Shown: positions 49,236 to 59,802 of the stretch, one piece after another
Numbering within the stretch: the first letter of the stretch is position 1
Layout: each line of letters opens with the position of its first letter
Assembly (NCBI GenBank): GCA_015039465.1
Contig: MU130532.1
Coordinates: forward strand, 197,494 to 261,493
DNA from: Phlegmacium glaucopus
Lineage: Eukaryota; Basidiomycota; Agaricomycetes; Agaricales; Cortinariaceae
DNA: 64,000 nt
Reading direction: 5' to 3'
The notes under the pieces: model-generated
Database searches by the model: none
Told to the model about the DNA's origin: nothing
What the model saw: the letters and a program-made list of their open reading frames with translations, nothing else
Made by a program: the position numbers and the translations under genes

Positions 49236-49772
49236 ATGGTTCGTCTTATTACGCATAACCTACTGGCTTGCCATGTAAAGGATTGCAACTCAAATAATTT
49301 TCCATTGGAATTCAAAGACGCTCAATTGGAGATCAGGGAGGCTGATTTCAATCCTGACTTTCTCAGGGGATTCATGCCTAAGCTCGAGTGGACAGCGCTG
49401 GTCAACACCGCTAGGCAGGTGAGTTCGGGATAAAACCAAGTCTTAGTATAGAAAAGCTGAACATTTTCTAGCTAGGAGATACAACGTTACCTCAGGAACA
49501 ACCCGAGATGTACGATGATGATCTCTTAAAAAATTTACATCACGTTCTTTTGGAGGTAGCCTCATCATGTACCCCCGTTTTCACTCTTCAATTTCTTATT
49601 TCATTGCAGATACACGTCGAAGAAGGATCAATGACGTGTCCAAACTGCAAACATGTTTATCCAATCTCCAATGGTATCCCAAACATGGTACGAACTTGAT
49701 TGGCAGATTCTCCATATGCGAAGGAAACTTACAACAACGCTCTAGTTACTGGCAGAACATGAGATCGGTTGA
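49236..49772 (+). CDS. TRM112: Trm112, activator subunit of methyltransferases
   Basis: Join 49236-49418, 49472-49555, 49610-49687, 49746-49772 (123 aa). Trm112 is a small zinc protein that binds and activates methyltransferases acting on tRNA, 18S rRNA (Bud23) and the release factor eRF1 (Mtq2). The N-terminal MVRLITHNLLACHVKDC gives zinc ligands C12 and C17. CPNC at about residues 99-102 gives the other two. The end reads NM/LLAEHEIG. The last exon is only 27 nt and lies at the left edge of the DyP duplication; a copy of it recurs at 52791-52817. Confidence 0.94.
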
Positions 49773-50013
49773 CGATTTTTTGTTGTTGTCAAACTCGTAT
49801 TTTTTTTTCTCCCTCAAAGATGGCATCGACCGTGGCTGTTGGTTCAGCTTATTCACTTTGGTCGTTGAGATCAAGAAGCACGAAGTCTTTATTGAGGCTG
49901 GTGTTTTAAAAATATAGAATATTGGTCCGTCTTCATCTGTCAAGCTACTGTCCAAATTCGATACCCAGCTTTGACATACAAGAAACAAGAAAAGATGTTA
50001 CCATAATACAATC

Positions 50014-51792
50014 TCAGGCTTTGGCGATGGTACTCTTCAACCCGTTCAGGCCGGGGGAGAAGAAATATTCTCCACCTTTCGGAATAATGAAAGGGTCTAG
50101 CGTGGTGTCTCCCGATTCATTGTTGGGATCAAGTCCAGCCGTGACCCTTATACCTTGGCCAATGAGTGGGTCCAGGCTGTCAAGGTGGTCATTGTTATGG
50201 ACCAAACAAATCGATGAGCAAACTTTTTATCACGCACCCTGCAGGGAATGGCTTGCCCGTGAAAGGAGGGAAATTTTTATTGTCAGCCCACTCTAAAGCA
50301 TTCTAATTAGGATGAAGAAGGAATATCAAAAAAAGAAATCTCACTTAGTTGGAGGAACTGGAATCCGTCGAAAATGCTGGCCTGATAGCAAGTGAAGAGA
50401 AGTCCTCGACTGTGCTGCGTCTTTCCAGATGCTATCTCTGCTGCTGTCAACTCTGGTCCAAATTGAACCCCACGTCGCATGATTCGACGGGGTTGAACCA
50501 AAGAAGCTGGGTTTGGGGGGGGAGGAGCTTCGAGGTCGTCTCTGGGGTTGGTTTTCCTGACGTGCGCAGCAAATGGACAGCGCAGCTGGGAGCTTCCTTC
50601 GCCCGCGAATCGGAAGTTGTTTCTTCTGTTCAACAGATGAAATTGTCAATCTTCGTTATGGGCTTGCAAGATGATGTAGTTACCTTGCTGGGTCTGCTCC
50701 TAATTCTGGGTCGTCTTGGAAGGGAGTTATATCAATAGGTGCACCACTCTTCCAGCGTCCGACAATTCGCGCCCCTAGAAGGTCGCTTCCCTCTGCTGGG
50801 GTCAATTCTTTTCCGTTTCCGTCTTTGGCAAGGGGGTGCGCCTTCAAAAACTCGTCGAATTCTGGGACCTGTTGGAAGAGCCAGCGGAAGACGAGGAAAC
50901 TGCCATCGACGGCCCAAGGCGCCCTGGTTAATAAAGCTGGATCTCCTGCATGTCCTGTAACGATAACTCCAGGGTCCACGGGGTTAGGACCAGGATCAAT
51001 AACCGTGTCGAAGCCATTGACAGCAGGATTGGAAACCCCGTCTAAGAAACCAAAACTGAGCCTAGGTTGAGTTTCGTATTCACATCGAAGGCGGTTGAAA
51101 TCTTACTGTTCATGTGCAGATTGGTCGCCTGGTCGGACATCACCCCTGATGGTGATGATTTCCTTGATAGAGCTCAAGGGGGTGTTGACCTTGAAGATGA
51201 GGTCGATTTCGGCTTTCTTTTTCTCGATTGTGGCAAGGCTCTCCCCAGAAATCAAGATGAGTCCATGTATATCCTGGAGAAAATGGTCATCCCAGTCGGG
51301 AGTTGTGCCGTCGCTCTTCCTTGGGTCCCCAAGACTGTTAATCGCATCTTGTTCTTGACCGAGGAAGAAGGGGTCATTTGCACCACCCGGAGAAAGCGAC
51401 GAATCGTCAATCCCCAGCTAAAAATGAAAGAGAGAATTTTTGAGTGGGGATGTTACTCTGCCTTATTTGACTGACCTTGGCGAAACCCTTATGTGAAATC
51501 GCAATATTGACGCCGACCAATGGGACCAACCCAGGAAGCTTTTTCTTCTTGTGGTCCTCAATGGCTTTTCGGTCCTGCAAGACTTGAGCTACGGTCTTGA
51601 TGAGCGGGATGAAAGTCACAAGGTCTTGTCTGAATTTCGTGACATCAACGACGTCGAAGAAGATATAGTACTGTGTCTTCTTCGGGAGACCACTCCTGCG
51701 TGAGACCTTGAGTATAACTCTATTTGTCAAGGATAGGGATCTTACAGGATATCACCCTGGATGTTGTTGAGGTCGAGAACTGGGGTAGACAT
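50014..51792 (-). CDS. DyP-type heme peroxidase, copy 1
   Basis: Complement of join 50014-50176, 50238-50292, 50345-50625, 50684-51055, 51107-51417, 51476-51695, 51746-51792 (482 aa). Dye-decolorizing peroxidases oxidise bulky dyes and aromatic compounds with H2O2. The catalytic GxxDG motif is GFLDG with Asp at about 198. The proximal heme His is about 338 in CPFAAHVRKTNPR, and the distal Arg lies in MRRGVQFGPE at about 367-368. The N-terminus (VLDLNNIQGDIL) lacks a signal peptide, so the enzyme is probably intracellular. Exon 5 follows a CAGAAG tandem acceptor; CAG is chosen because it is conserved in copy 2. Six introns keep phase. Confidence 0.92.
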
Positions 51793-52089
51793 TGTGTTTG
51801 TATGATAACTGAACAGCTATGCCTGCTTTTATACCTTTCTAGCCATTGCTTAAAAGAGGATCAAGGCGAGCGTTCTCCGTTTATAGCGTCAGTGCACATC
51901 ACGTTGGTGTGTTCTGAATCATCATCATCCGCCCAATACGGCTTTGGTTAGAGTCTGGTAACCCGTTGTAGATACTATAACTCGATATTTGACAATGATT
52001 GCCGCCGTTGGAAGGGTCTAAAAATACATTTACGGAGCACTGAACTGGCAGTTTGGGATCCCTTCCGTCTCAGTGCTACCTCTGCGCCG

Positions 52090-52135
52090 TTTCGTATTCA
52101 AAGACAAGTACCCTACTTATCTTTTGAATACGAAA
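52090..52135. repeat. Imperfect palindrome about 300 bp upstream of DyP copy 1
   Basis: TTTCGTATTCAAAG faces CTTTTGAATACGAAA across a short centre, with several mismatches. The homologous position in copy 2 holds a near-perfect version at 55144-55190, so this arm pair has decayed or the other has been maintained. It could be a small fold-back element or a regulatory site. Confidence 0.6.
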
Positions 52136-52790
52136 TGAAAACATCTTGTCATATTATATACATCCACGATGAGAGAAGACAAAAGGCCCAAGGGTTGACT
52201 CATCTAAGGTTTAACAAATTTAACAGCTAGAGCCTAGAGTTCAGATTTCATCTCTGGGGCCATCAGTTACGCGAGCCGCCGAGTTCTCCGCACACACCCA
52301 TATATTCAACAAAAGAATATCCTCATTTATTTTTTGTAGACCGTTTCATTCTAATAATGTATAGTCCACTGCCTCAGATTCTTAGCACTCCGGCGATGTT
52401 AGTTCCTTCAGGTCATCATCCTTCCGTCATCAGACGTACATATGCCAGTGTGTGGAAGGAAATCAGTCTTCTATGAAACTTAAGTTCCAGCCAGCATCCG
52501 AATTCGGAACTAGTGTCCATGCTTGCCACGTGATATTAGTGAAAATGTTGGTAAATCTACCAATCAAATGGCGTCTCATAGTCATCCTGTCCTGTGACTC
52601 GGGCAGTTTGGATGATTGTTATCAAGGTATCTGCGCCGCCGCCACGACTACGGAGCCTTCAAAGAAGCCAGGCAATGGAAGTCCAAAGAGCGCTCGCAGT
52701 CCAGCCGTAACTTCCTTTTCCAGCTATGTATATCTAGCGGTAGCGAATGGCTGACTATGGCTGATGATATTGATAGTGTTGTTGCTCTAG

Positions 52791-52817
52791 TCATTGGCGG
52801 AACATGAGATCGGTTGA
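52791..52817 (+). pseudogene. Relic of TRM112 last exon
   Basis: These 27 bases align without gaps to TRM112 exon 4 (49746-49772), including the preceding CTCTAG acceptor and the terminal GAACATGAGATCGGTTGA. It would encode a near-identical nine-codon end but has no upstream exons. It marks the left breakpoint of the duplication inside TRM112 intron 3. Confidence 0.8.
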
Positions 52818-53055
52818 CGATTTTTTTATTGTCAAACTCGTATCCTTTGTATTCCCTCAAAATGGCATCGGCCGTTGCTGTTGGTTGAGGTTCAGCTTAT
52901 TCACTTTGGTCGTTGAGATCAAGAAGCACAAGTCTTTATTGGGGGCTGGTGTTTTAAAAGTACAAAATATTGGTGCGTCTTCAGCTTGTCAAGCTACTGT
53001 CCAATCTCGATATCCAGCTTTGATTTACAAGAAAAGATGTTACCATAATACAATC

Positions 53056-54841
53056 TCAGGCTTTGGCGATGGTACTCTTCAACCCGTTCAGGCCAGGGGA
53101 GAAGAAATATTCTCCACCTTTCGGAATGATGAATGTGTCCAGCGTGGTGTCTCCCGATTCATTGTTGGGATCAAGTCCAGCCGTGACCCTTATACCTTGG
53201 CCAATGAGTGGGTCCAGACTGTCAAGGTGGTTGTTATGGACCAAACAAATCGACGAGCAAACTTTTTATCACATACCCTGCAGGGAATGGCTTGCCCGTG
53301 AAAGGAGGGAAGTTTTTATTGTCAGCCCAGGCTAAAGCGTTCTAATTAGGATGAAGATGGAATATCAACAAGAGAAATCTCACTTTGTTGGAGGAACTGG
53401 AATCCGTTGGTAATGCTGGTCTGATAGCAAGTGAAGAGAAGTCCTCGGCTGTGCTGCGTCTTTCCGGATGCGTCCTCTGCTGCTGTCACCTCCGGTCCAA
53501 ATTGAACCCCACGTCGCATGATTCGACGGGGTTGAACCGAAATAGGTTTGATCGGGGAGGGAGGAACTTCAAGGTCGTCTCTGGGGTTGGTTTTCCTGAC
53601 GTGCGCAGCAAATGGACAGCGCAGCTGAGAGCTTATTTCGCCCGCGAATCGGAAATTGTTTATTCTGTTCAACAAATGAAATTGTCAATCTTCGTTATGG
53701 GCTTGCAAGACGATGTAGTTACCTTGCTGGGTCTGCTGCTAATGCTGGGTCGTCTTTGAAGGGGGATAAATCAATAGGTGCACCACTCTTCCAGCGTCCG
53801 ACGATTCGCGCCCCTAGAAGGTCGCTTCCTTCTGCTGGAGTCAAAACCTTTCCGTTCCCGTCTTTGGCAAGGGGGTGCGCCTTCAAAAACTTGTCGAATT
53901 CTGGGACCTGTTGGAAGAGCCAGCGGAAGACGAGGAAGCTGCCATCGACGGCCCAAGGTGCCCTGGTGGCTAAGGCTGGATCTCCTGTATGTCCTGTAAC
54001 GACAACTCCAGGGTCCACGGGGTTAGGACCAGGCTGAATAACCGTGTCGAAGCCATTAATAACAGGATTGGAAATCCCGTCTAAGAAACCAAAACTGAGT
54101 CCAGGTTGAGTTTCGTATTCACATCGAAGGCGGATGAAATCTTACTGTTCATGTGCAGATTCGGCGCCTGGTCGGACGTCACCCCTGATGGTGATGATTT
54201 CCTTGATGGAGCTCAAGGGGGTACCGACTTTGAAGATGTGGTCGATTTCGGCTTTCTTTTTCTCGATTGTGGAATGGCTCTCCCCAGAGATCAAGATGAG
54301 TCCATGTATATCCTGGAGGAAATGGTCATCCCAGTCGGGAGTCGTGCCGTCGCTCTTCTTTGGGTCCCCAAGATTTTTAATCGCATCTTGCTCTTGACCG
54401 ATCAGGAAGGGATCTGTTGCACCGCCAGGAGAAAGCGACGAATCGTCAATCCCCAGCTAAAAATGAAAGAGAAAATTTTGAGTGGAGATCTTATTTGACT
54501 GGGTTTTCTGACCTTAGCGAAACCCTTATGTGAAAACGCAATATTGACGCCGACCAATGGGATCAACCCAGGAAGCTTTTTCTTCTTGTGGTCGTCAATG
54601 GCCTTTCGGTCCTTCAAGACTTGTGCTACGGTCTTGATGAGCGGGATGAAGTGCACAAGGTCTTGTCTGAATTTCGTAACATTAACGACGTCGAAGAAGA
54701 TATAGTACTGTGTCTTCTTGGGGAGACCACTCCTGCGTGAGACCTTGAGTATAACTCTATTTGTCAAGGATAGGGATCTTACAGGATATCACCCTGGATG
54801 TTGTTGAGGTCGAGGACTGGAGGTGGAATTGGGGTAGACAT
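53056..54841 (-). CDS. DyP-type heme peroxidase, copy 2
   Basis: Complement of join 53056-53218, 53277-53331, 53384-53664, 53723-54094, 54146-54456, 54513-54732, 54783-54841 (486 aa). It is a tandem paralogue of the gene at 50014-51792, with every internal exon the same length (220, 311, 372, 281, 55, 163 nt). The GFLDG, CPFAAHVRKTNPR and MRRGVQFGPE motifs are intact, so it should be active. Exon 1 is 12 nt longer, adding a Pro-rich insertion after MSTP. The region between the heme His and distal Arg differs (VPPSPIKPIS instead of APPPPNPASL). No signal peptide. The reading frame is open throughout, so both copies appear functional. Confidence 0.92.
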
Positions 54842-55143
54842 TCTGTTTGTATGATAACTGAATAGCTATGCCTGCTTTTATACCTTTCTAGCCATTGCTT
54901 AAAAGAGAATCAAGGAGAGGGTTCTCCGTTTATAGCGTACACATCAGATGGTGTATTCTCATCATCATCCGCCCAATACGGCTTTAGTTAGAGAGTCTCG
55001 TAACCCGTTGTAGATACTATACTATACTATACTCGATATTTGACAATGATTGCCGCCGTTGGAACGGTCTAAAAATAAATTTATGAAGTACTGGATTCGA
55101 TTTGGTAATTTAAGATCCCTGTCTCAGTGTTACCTCTGCGCCG

Positions 55144-55190
55144 TTTCGTATTCAAAGATAAGTACCAGGTACTTATCTTTGAATACGAAA
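55144..55190. repeat. 47 bp near-perfect palindrome upstream of DyP copy 2
   Basis: Two 23 bp arms, TTTCGTATTCAAAGATAAG plus TACC and its complement, are separated by one base. The palindrome lies about 303 bp upstream of the DyP copy 2 start codon, the same position as the imperfect version in copy 1. It could extrude as a cruciform, be a fold-back element or bind a dimeric regulator. Confidence 0.75.
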
Positions 55191-56038
55191 TGAAAATATC
55201 TTGTCATATTAGATACATCCACGGTGAGAGAGGACAAAAAAGGGTTGACTCAGCTAAGGTTTAACAGCTTGAGTTCAAATCAGATTTCTGATCTCTGGGG
55301 CCATCAGTTACGCGAGCCGCCAAGTTCTCCGCATACCAACCGCACACGCCCGTATATTCAACACAAGAATATCCTCATTTATTTGTTGTAGACCATTTCC
55401 ATCTACATTTTCATCAAATAATGTATTGTCTCGTATTCTCATCTTGATCCATCTGATAGTCCATTGTCTCGGATTCTTGGCACTCCGGCAATGTTAGTTC
55501 CTTCAGGTTGTCATCCTACCGTCATATGGCGTACATATGCCAGTGTGTGGAAGTAAAAGTATGAAATCAGTCTTCTATGTAACTTAAGTCAGCTCTTAAG
55601 TCCCTTGTATTAGCCAGCATCACAGGGTGCAGAGGCCTTCGAAAAGGCTCCCTCTGTACGACGATCACAGTAATCTGATATCATAGTACTCCAAGCTTGC
55701 CCCATGATATTATGGCACAGCTTCAGGCGAAAAAGGAAATTGTTGGCGGTACCTGAATTTAAATCTACCAATGAAATGGTGTCTCATAGTCATCCTGTCC
55801 CGTGAGGGCAATTTTGCGTGATTGTTATCAACTTAATACTGCGCCGCCGCCGCGACTACCGACTCGGAGCCTTCAAAGAAGCAAAGCGATGGAAGGATTT
55901 CTAGGATAGGGGAATAAGGAGCCGTATCGAAGGCCTAGATCTTTCCAAAGAGCGCTCGCAGTCTAGCTGTAACTTCGATTTAGAATAATGTCTATCCAGC
56001 GGTCGCCAATAGCAAATGGCCGATATTGATAGTGTTGT

Positions 56039-58323
56039 CTCTGACACTCACATTGCTACCATTGGCAGTCAGTTGGACGGTCGGCCGGACTATTTGCGAC
56101 TATCAAATGTAGGAGAATTCCGATAATGCTCCTTATGTCGGAAATTGTTCAGCGGTTAACAATTTAGTAATATGGATAAAGGCTTTAAACACTGCGGTCA
56201 GCTGGGGGTTTTCGTGTGTCGTTATTGATGCATTGATGACTTGCACTGCTTAGTTCTATGATCGGCCAACTTGTAAGCAGGCGCGCCTTACCCGCACCAA
56301 TGAAACTGAGGATATTACAGTACGTACCTTGTGATTCATCCTCTTGGAGCAGTTTCACATTACCTTTCGAATGTAGTTGACATGGATCCAGGTACTTAAG
56401 TGTCATTTATGATTTTGTAGGCAACGTCCTTGCCTTGGAGTCAGCTACTTAGTTAATTGGAAATAGGGTTCTAAAGCCAGATTATTGGCACTTCTGCATG
56501 TTATCACGTTCGGATATTACCATTTGATGTGGACTGCTCCAAGTATACACTCTAAGCTTCCGCGGTTCGCGTGGTTGATTGAATCGAAACCTCAATCCAA
56601 TGATTGGTTGCTATTATAGGTAGCTTTGTTCGTCTTGCATTCGACCTATAGCCGGCAAACGCCGATTCGGGTATTCAGGGATCTATTATTGTTTGTCCCT
56701 CTCAACCGCCCCCCAGCACTCCTTTTTGTGCACCCCGTTTTTCATCCTTACTCGATGTCGCTTTCTTTGGAAGAATTGGGAGAACCCTTGGACCCCTTTC
56801 ATCTATTTTTATATACCTTCTGTGTCCGGAATCTATGGAAATACCATTGATTTTCAGAGTCCATCTCGTGAACATTCGAAAAATCTGCGACGGCGACGGC
56901 GACGGCAACTTAAAAATTTCGAGTTGAATTGGTCTGCTTGGCTCCTCCCTACGGGCCTTGCAAGGGAGGGGAAGGGCATGGAATGCTCGGGTTATCAAGT
57001 CAACTTCGCTTTTCGTTGCTTTGAAGGAATGTTTGCGTACCAAACGTCTAACCAACCTTCAAACATATTGGCTTTATCCACAGTTGAACAAATATACATA
57101 TGTACAGAGGAGAATAAGCGTGTGCCGCCGTCTACGCCAGACTCTGAAGCTGAGGTATGGTTGGTTCCTGGTAGCAGGAGGGGGGGAAAAAAGGAGGGGG
57201 CTCGAATATGCCACGCTTCGCGGTTCCCCTCACAAACACGTCTATCTGAAATCTTGCATTCAAGCAGTGGACCGAGGTGGGTTTTGCCATGACAGCATTA
57301 TTATTCTTCTGATTGTTCGTCTTGTTCCTTGTTCTAGTCTTTCATTCCTACGACGCCATCCCCAAAAAACCAATTTACACTCCATACACTCAATCCAGAT
57401 CGGTCACAAAGTTGACCCAACTTCTGTGGGAAACTGTTATATCCGTCTCAACTAGCGTCCGATTTTGGCTGTATCCCTCCTCTTGGCTTACTTCCTGTCT
57501 AGGTAATTGTGCAGCATGTGTCGACTCACTGGATCGGTTATTACCTCCTTATCGAGCCTCAACTAATGAATTAAGGTCACATTGTCGTCAGACCTCCGCC
57601 GAAACATTGACAAGCTACTTCATATGTAGGAACCATCACAATAGATTCAACAAGTTCATTTCTAGAACTCTTGGCATATTCGTCACGTGAACACTACCAG
57701 TAATTTCCTAAAAGGCACCCGACGCTGGCAGATCCACACATGTGGGCAAAGAATTAGTGTTATTATGGCCAAAATCAGCTCCACTCGTGACTCGGACTCC
57801 ATATCTTGCCAGATTTCAAGTCGACCGACCATTCACTCACTTTTCAATCATTGGGTAATCCATTCTGCTATTGGTAGCTGTGATTTTTATCGGATTCGCT
57901 CAAGTTCATCATCCGGCGTTGCCAATATCCTCCATGGATGTCCCCTTTGATCAAGATATTCATGCAAGCTGTTTACATTTACTTGTTAGAGTTTCTTGTC
58001 ACTCCAACAAAGTTGCTGGGCGTCACGTGATACAAGTCATGAACGTTTGCATGATGCATTTCAGCCTCGAGGTCAATGCGTGTTCAGGGAGTTGCCTTTT
58101 ACCGTTCTTCACTATGTTTTAATACAACCTTGCACTGATAATCAGAGAAGCAAACGTGAGGTTTCCATGCGGCTGTCACTCAACTATAAGGTGGTTTGTC
58201 ACCTCGTACTTGACAATAACGATCACCAAATTATTGTCTTCTTCTGCTGCAGCAGCACTAAATTTCGCTAGTCCCCCTTCTCTCCAAACCACCACAAACC
58301 TATACTTGAACATTCAATCTAGG
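56039..58323. other. Gene-free stretch, about 2.3 kb
   Basis: Short frames here (for example near 56700-57290 on both strands) overlap each other and lack splice-consistent continuation or recognisable motifs. I see no RNA gene or repeat that I can support. Confidence 0.45.
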
Positions 58324-59802
58324 ATGAACCAAGGTCACCTCGAAGCTGTGATCTGGGCAGAAAATGATAATTTACCGACACCACTATCGCCCATCATCTC
58401 TAACTCACCGCCATCGATGCTTCTCTATCTCCTTCCGCCTTGTCTCATTTTGCTTGCGATAGATGTTGCACTTCGGATATCCCAACGCCCATCTGAAGAT
58501 TGCGTCCCGCTCGAAATACCGCCCAATCAACACAAGCTGAAAGGACAGCAAGCTATCACCGGCTGCAATGCACGGGCTAAGGGAGTAATCGACGAGCGCC
58601 AGCAGCCCACAGATCGCAATCGGATGCTGGTGAAGCAAAGAAACTTTGCACATCATCGACAGCGACTTCTCGCCTATAGCCCGGTGCTGGTCACCGTTCC
58701 TTTGATTTTACCAGGCCGCGGTGGAGAAACGAGGAAGTTGGGCAGTAACAGAGGTGTCGGGGTCAGGCCTTCTTTCACTGCATTCTGCGATCGTCTCTTG
58801 CTTCAAAACAAGATTTGGAATCAGCAACGAGAAATCAAAGACTTGCGGAGGTCCTTGGACTCCAAGTCAATGGCGAACTGTTCGAATGCCTTCAAAGCCT
58901 TTTGCGATCGGCTTGTTCTAACCAACAAAATTTGGAAATTGCAGACGGAGGTCGCTCAGTTGACAGCAGAAACTGAGAAGATTAAACGATCGCGGGTGGT
59001 GGCAGTGACACGAGCCGCTAAGCAGATGGTTTTGGATGTTAGAAAGGAGCGGTTGGTTGAGGAGTTCGTCAAGGAACTTATGGCTGACCTCGAGGAAAGC
59101 AGACGGGCCATTAAATCACTACGTTTAGAGCATGAACGGGAAATTGAGGAGATGGCTGGAGAATGGCGGAAAGACTACCGGAGGTTGTCTGATGAAATCG
59201 AGAAGTTACAGCTAGCTCAGGAGGCACGACTTGTCGAGCAAGAACTGTCGAACACAATGGAAAGCGAGCTGATTGAGCGCTTAGGTCTCCTTCATCAGAA
59301 GGCTGGAAGAAGGGATTGTATGGCCGAGACAGGCGAGGACACCGAGACGCTATCCGGGTCTGATTTGGAGTTCGAGGAGATGTCCAACACTTCAACATCT
59401 ACATATGTCGGGTCCACCGGTGAACGATCTCCTAACTTCAAATCTTCTTTCAGTGGCAGTAGCCCTGGAAAGGAAAAACTTACCTCTCATCAACGCGCAG
59501 CAAAACTGTCACCACTGAAGATTCCCCCTCGTGAGAGCGGCTCGACATATCTCCGAATTTCCCCTGTGGCGAAATCTCAGCCGGACCCAGGTCCCTATGT
59601 TGGTTTTTCATTCAATCCTTTGTTCTTTGGACCTGCAGATAATTCCAAGGACGACTTGACGAACAGAGACTCCACGAGGCATGTGTTTTCGCTCAAGGGA
59701 GCACCACAGCACCGCAGATCGATCATCCCTTGTAGAAAATCAACTTCGGGGGATGCTGCCCAATCATCCAAGCCACCGAAACGTGTGCAATGGAAGGTTT
59801 AG
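58324..59802 (+). CDS. Single-exon coiled-coil protein with duplicated motif
   Basis: 492 aa, intronless. The frame is open further upstream, but 58324 is its first ATG. No named family recognised. A hydrophobic stretch lies near residues 33-50. Two copies of the pattern F-x-AFCDRL-x-L-x-NKIW occur at about residues 150-165 and 189-204, each running into a helical heptad-like segment. A long Glu/Arg/Leu-rich coiled coil covers about 200-330. The C-terminal third is Ser/Pro-rich and disordered (ends KRVQWKV). It could be a cytoskeletal or scaffold protein. Being intronless among heavily split genes is unusual, and a retrocopy or recently evolved gene is possible. Confidence 0.75.
   Translation: MNQGHLEAVIWAENDNLPTPLSPIISNSPPSMLLYLLPPCLILLAIDVALRISQRPSEDCVPLEIPPNQHKLKGQQAITGCNARAKGVIDERQQPTDRNRMLVKQRNFAHHRQRLLAYSPVLVTVPLILPGRGGETRKLGSNRGVGVRPSFTAFCDRLLLQNKIWNQQREIKDLRRSLDSKSMANCSNAFKAFCDRLVLTNKIWKLQTEVAQLTAETEKIKRSRVVAVTRAAKQMVLDVRKERLVEEFVKELMADLEESRRAIKSLRLEHEREIEEMAGEWRKDYRRLSDEIEKLQLAQEARLVEQELSNTMESELIERLGLLHQKAGRRDCMAETGEDTETLSGSDLEFEEMSNTSTSTYVGSTGERSPNFKSSFSGSSPGKEKLTSHQRAAKLSPLKIPPRESGSTYLRISPVAKSQPDPGPYVGFSFNPLFFGPADNSKDDLTNRDSTRHVFSLKGAPQHRRSIIPCRKSTSGDAAQSSKPPKRVQWKV

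Larger units (their letters stand above)
49735..52780. repeat. Tandem duplication, copy 1
   Basis: This copy runs from just before the last exon of TRM112 through the DyP gene and its upstream region. The offset to copy 2 is 3045 bp at the left edge. Similarity is high over the DyP exons and introns and lower beyond about 52440, where indels accumulate. The right end shares GATATTGATAGTGTTGT with the end of copy 2. Confidence 0.85.
52781..56038. repeat. Tandem duplication, copy 2
   Basis: This is a direct repeat of about 49735-52780. It contains the second DyP gene, a TRM112 exon relic at its left edge and a longer right part with extra segments near 55560-55770 and 55880-55940. The right end is taken at the shared GATAGTGTTGT word at about 56038. 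Confidence 0.85.

Noticed and set aside
18431..49772. A secondary-metabolite cluster around the mpaB-type oxygenase
   Set aside because: No polyketide synthase, peptide synthetase, terpene synthase or P450 is nearby; the neighbours are housekeeping genes.
56693..57292. 199-codon plus-strand frame
   Set aside because: It overlaps equally long frames on both strands, has low-complexity composition and no splice or domain support.
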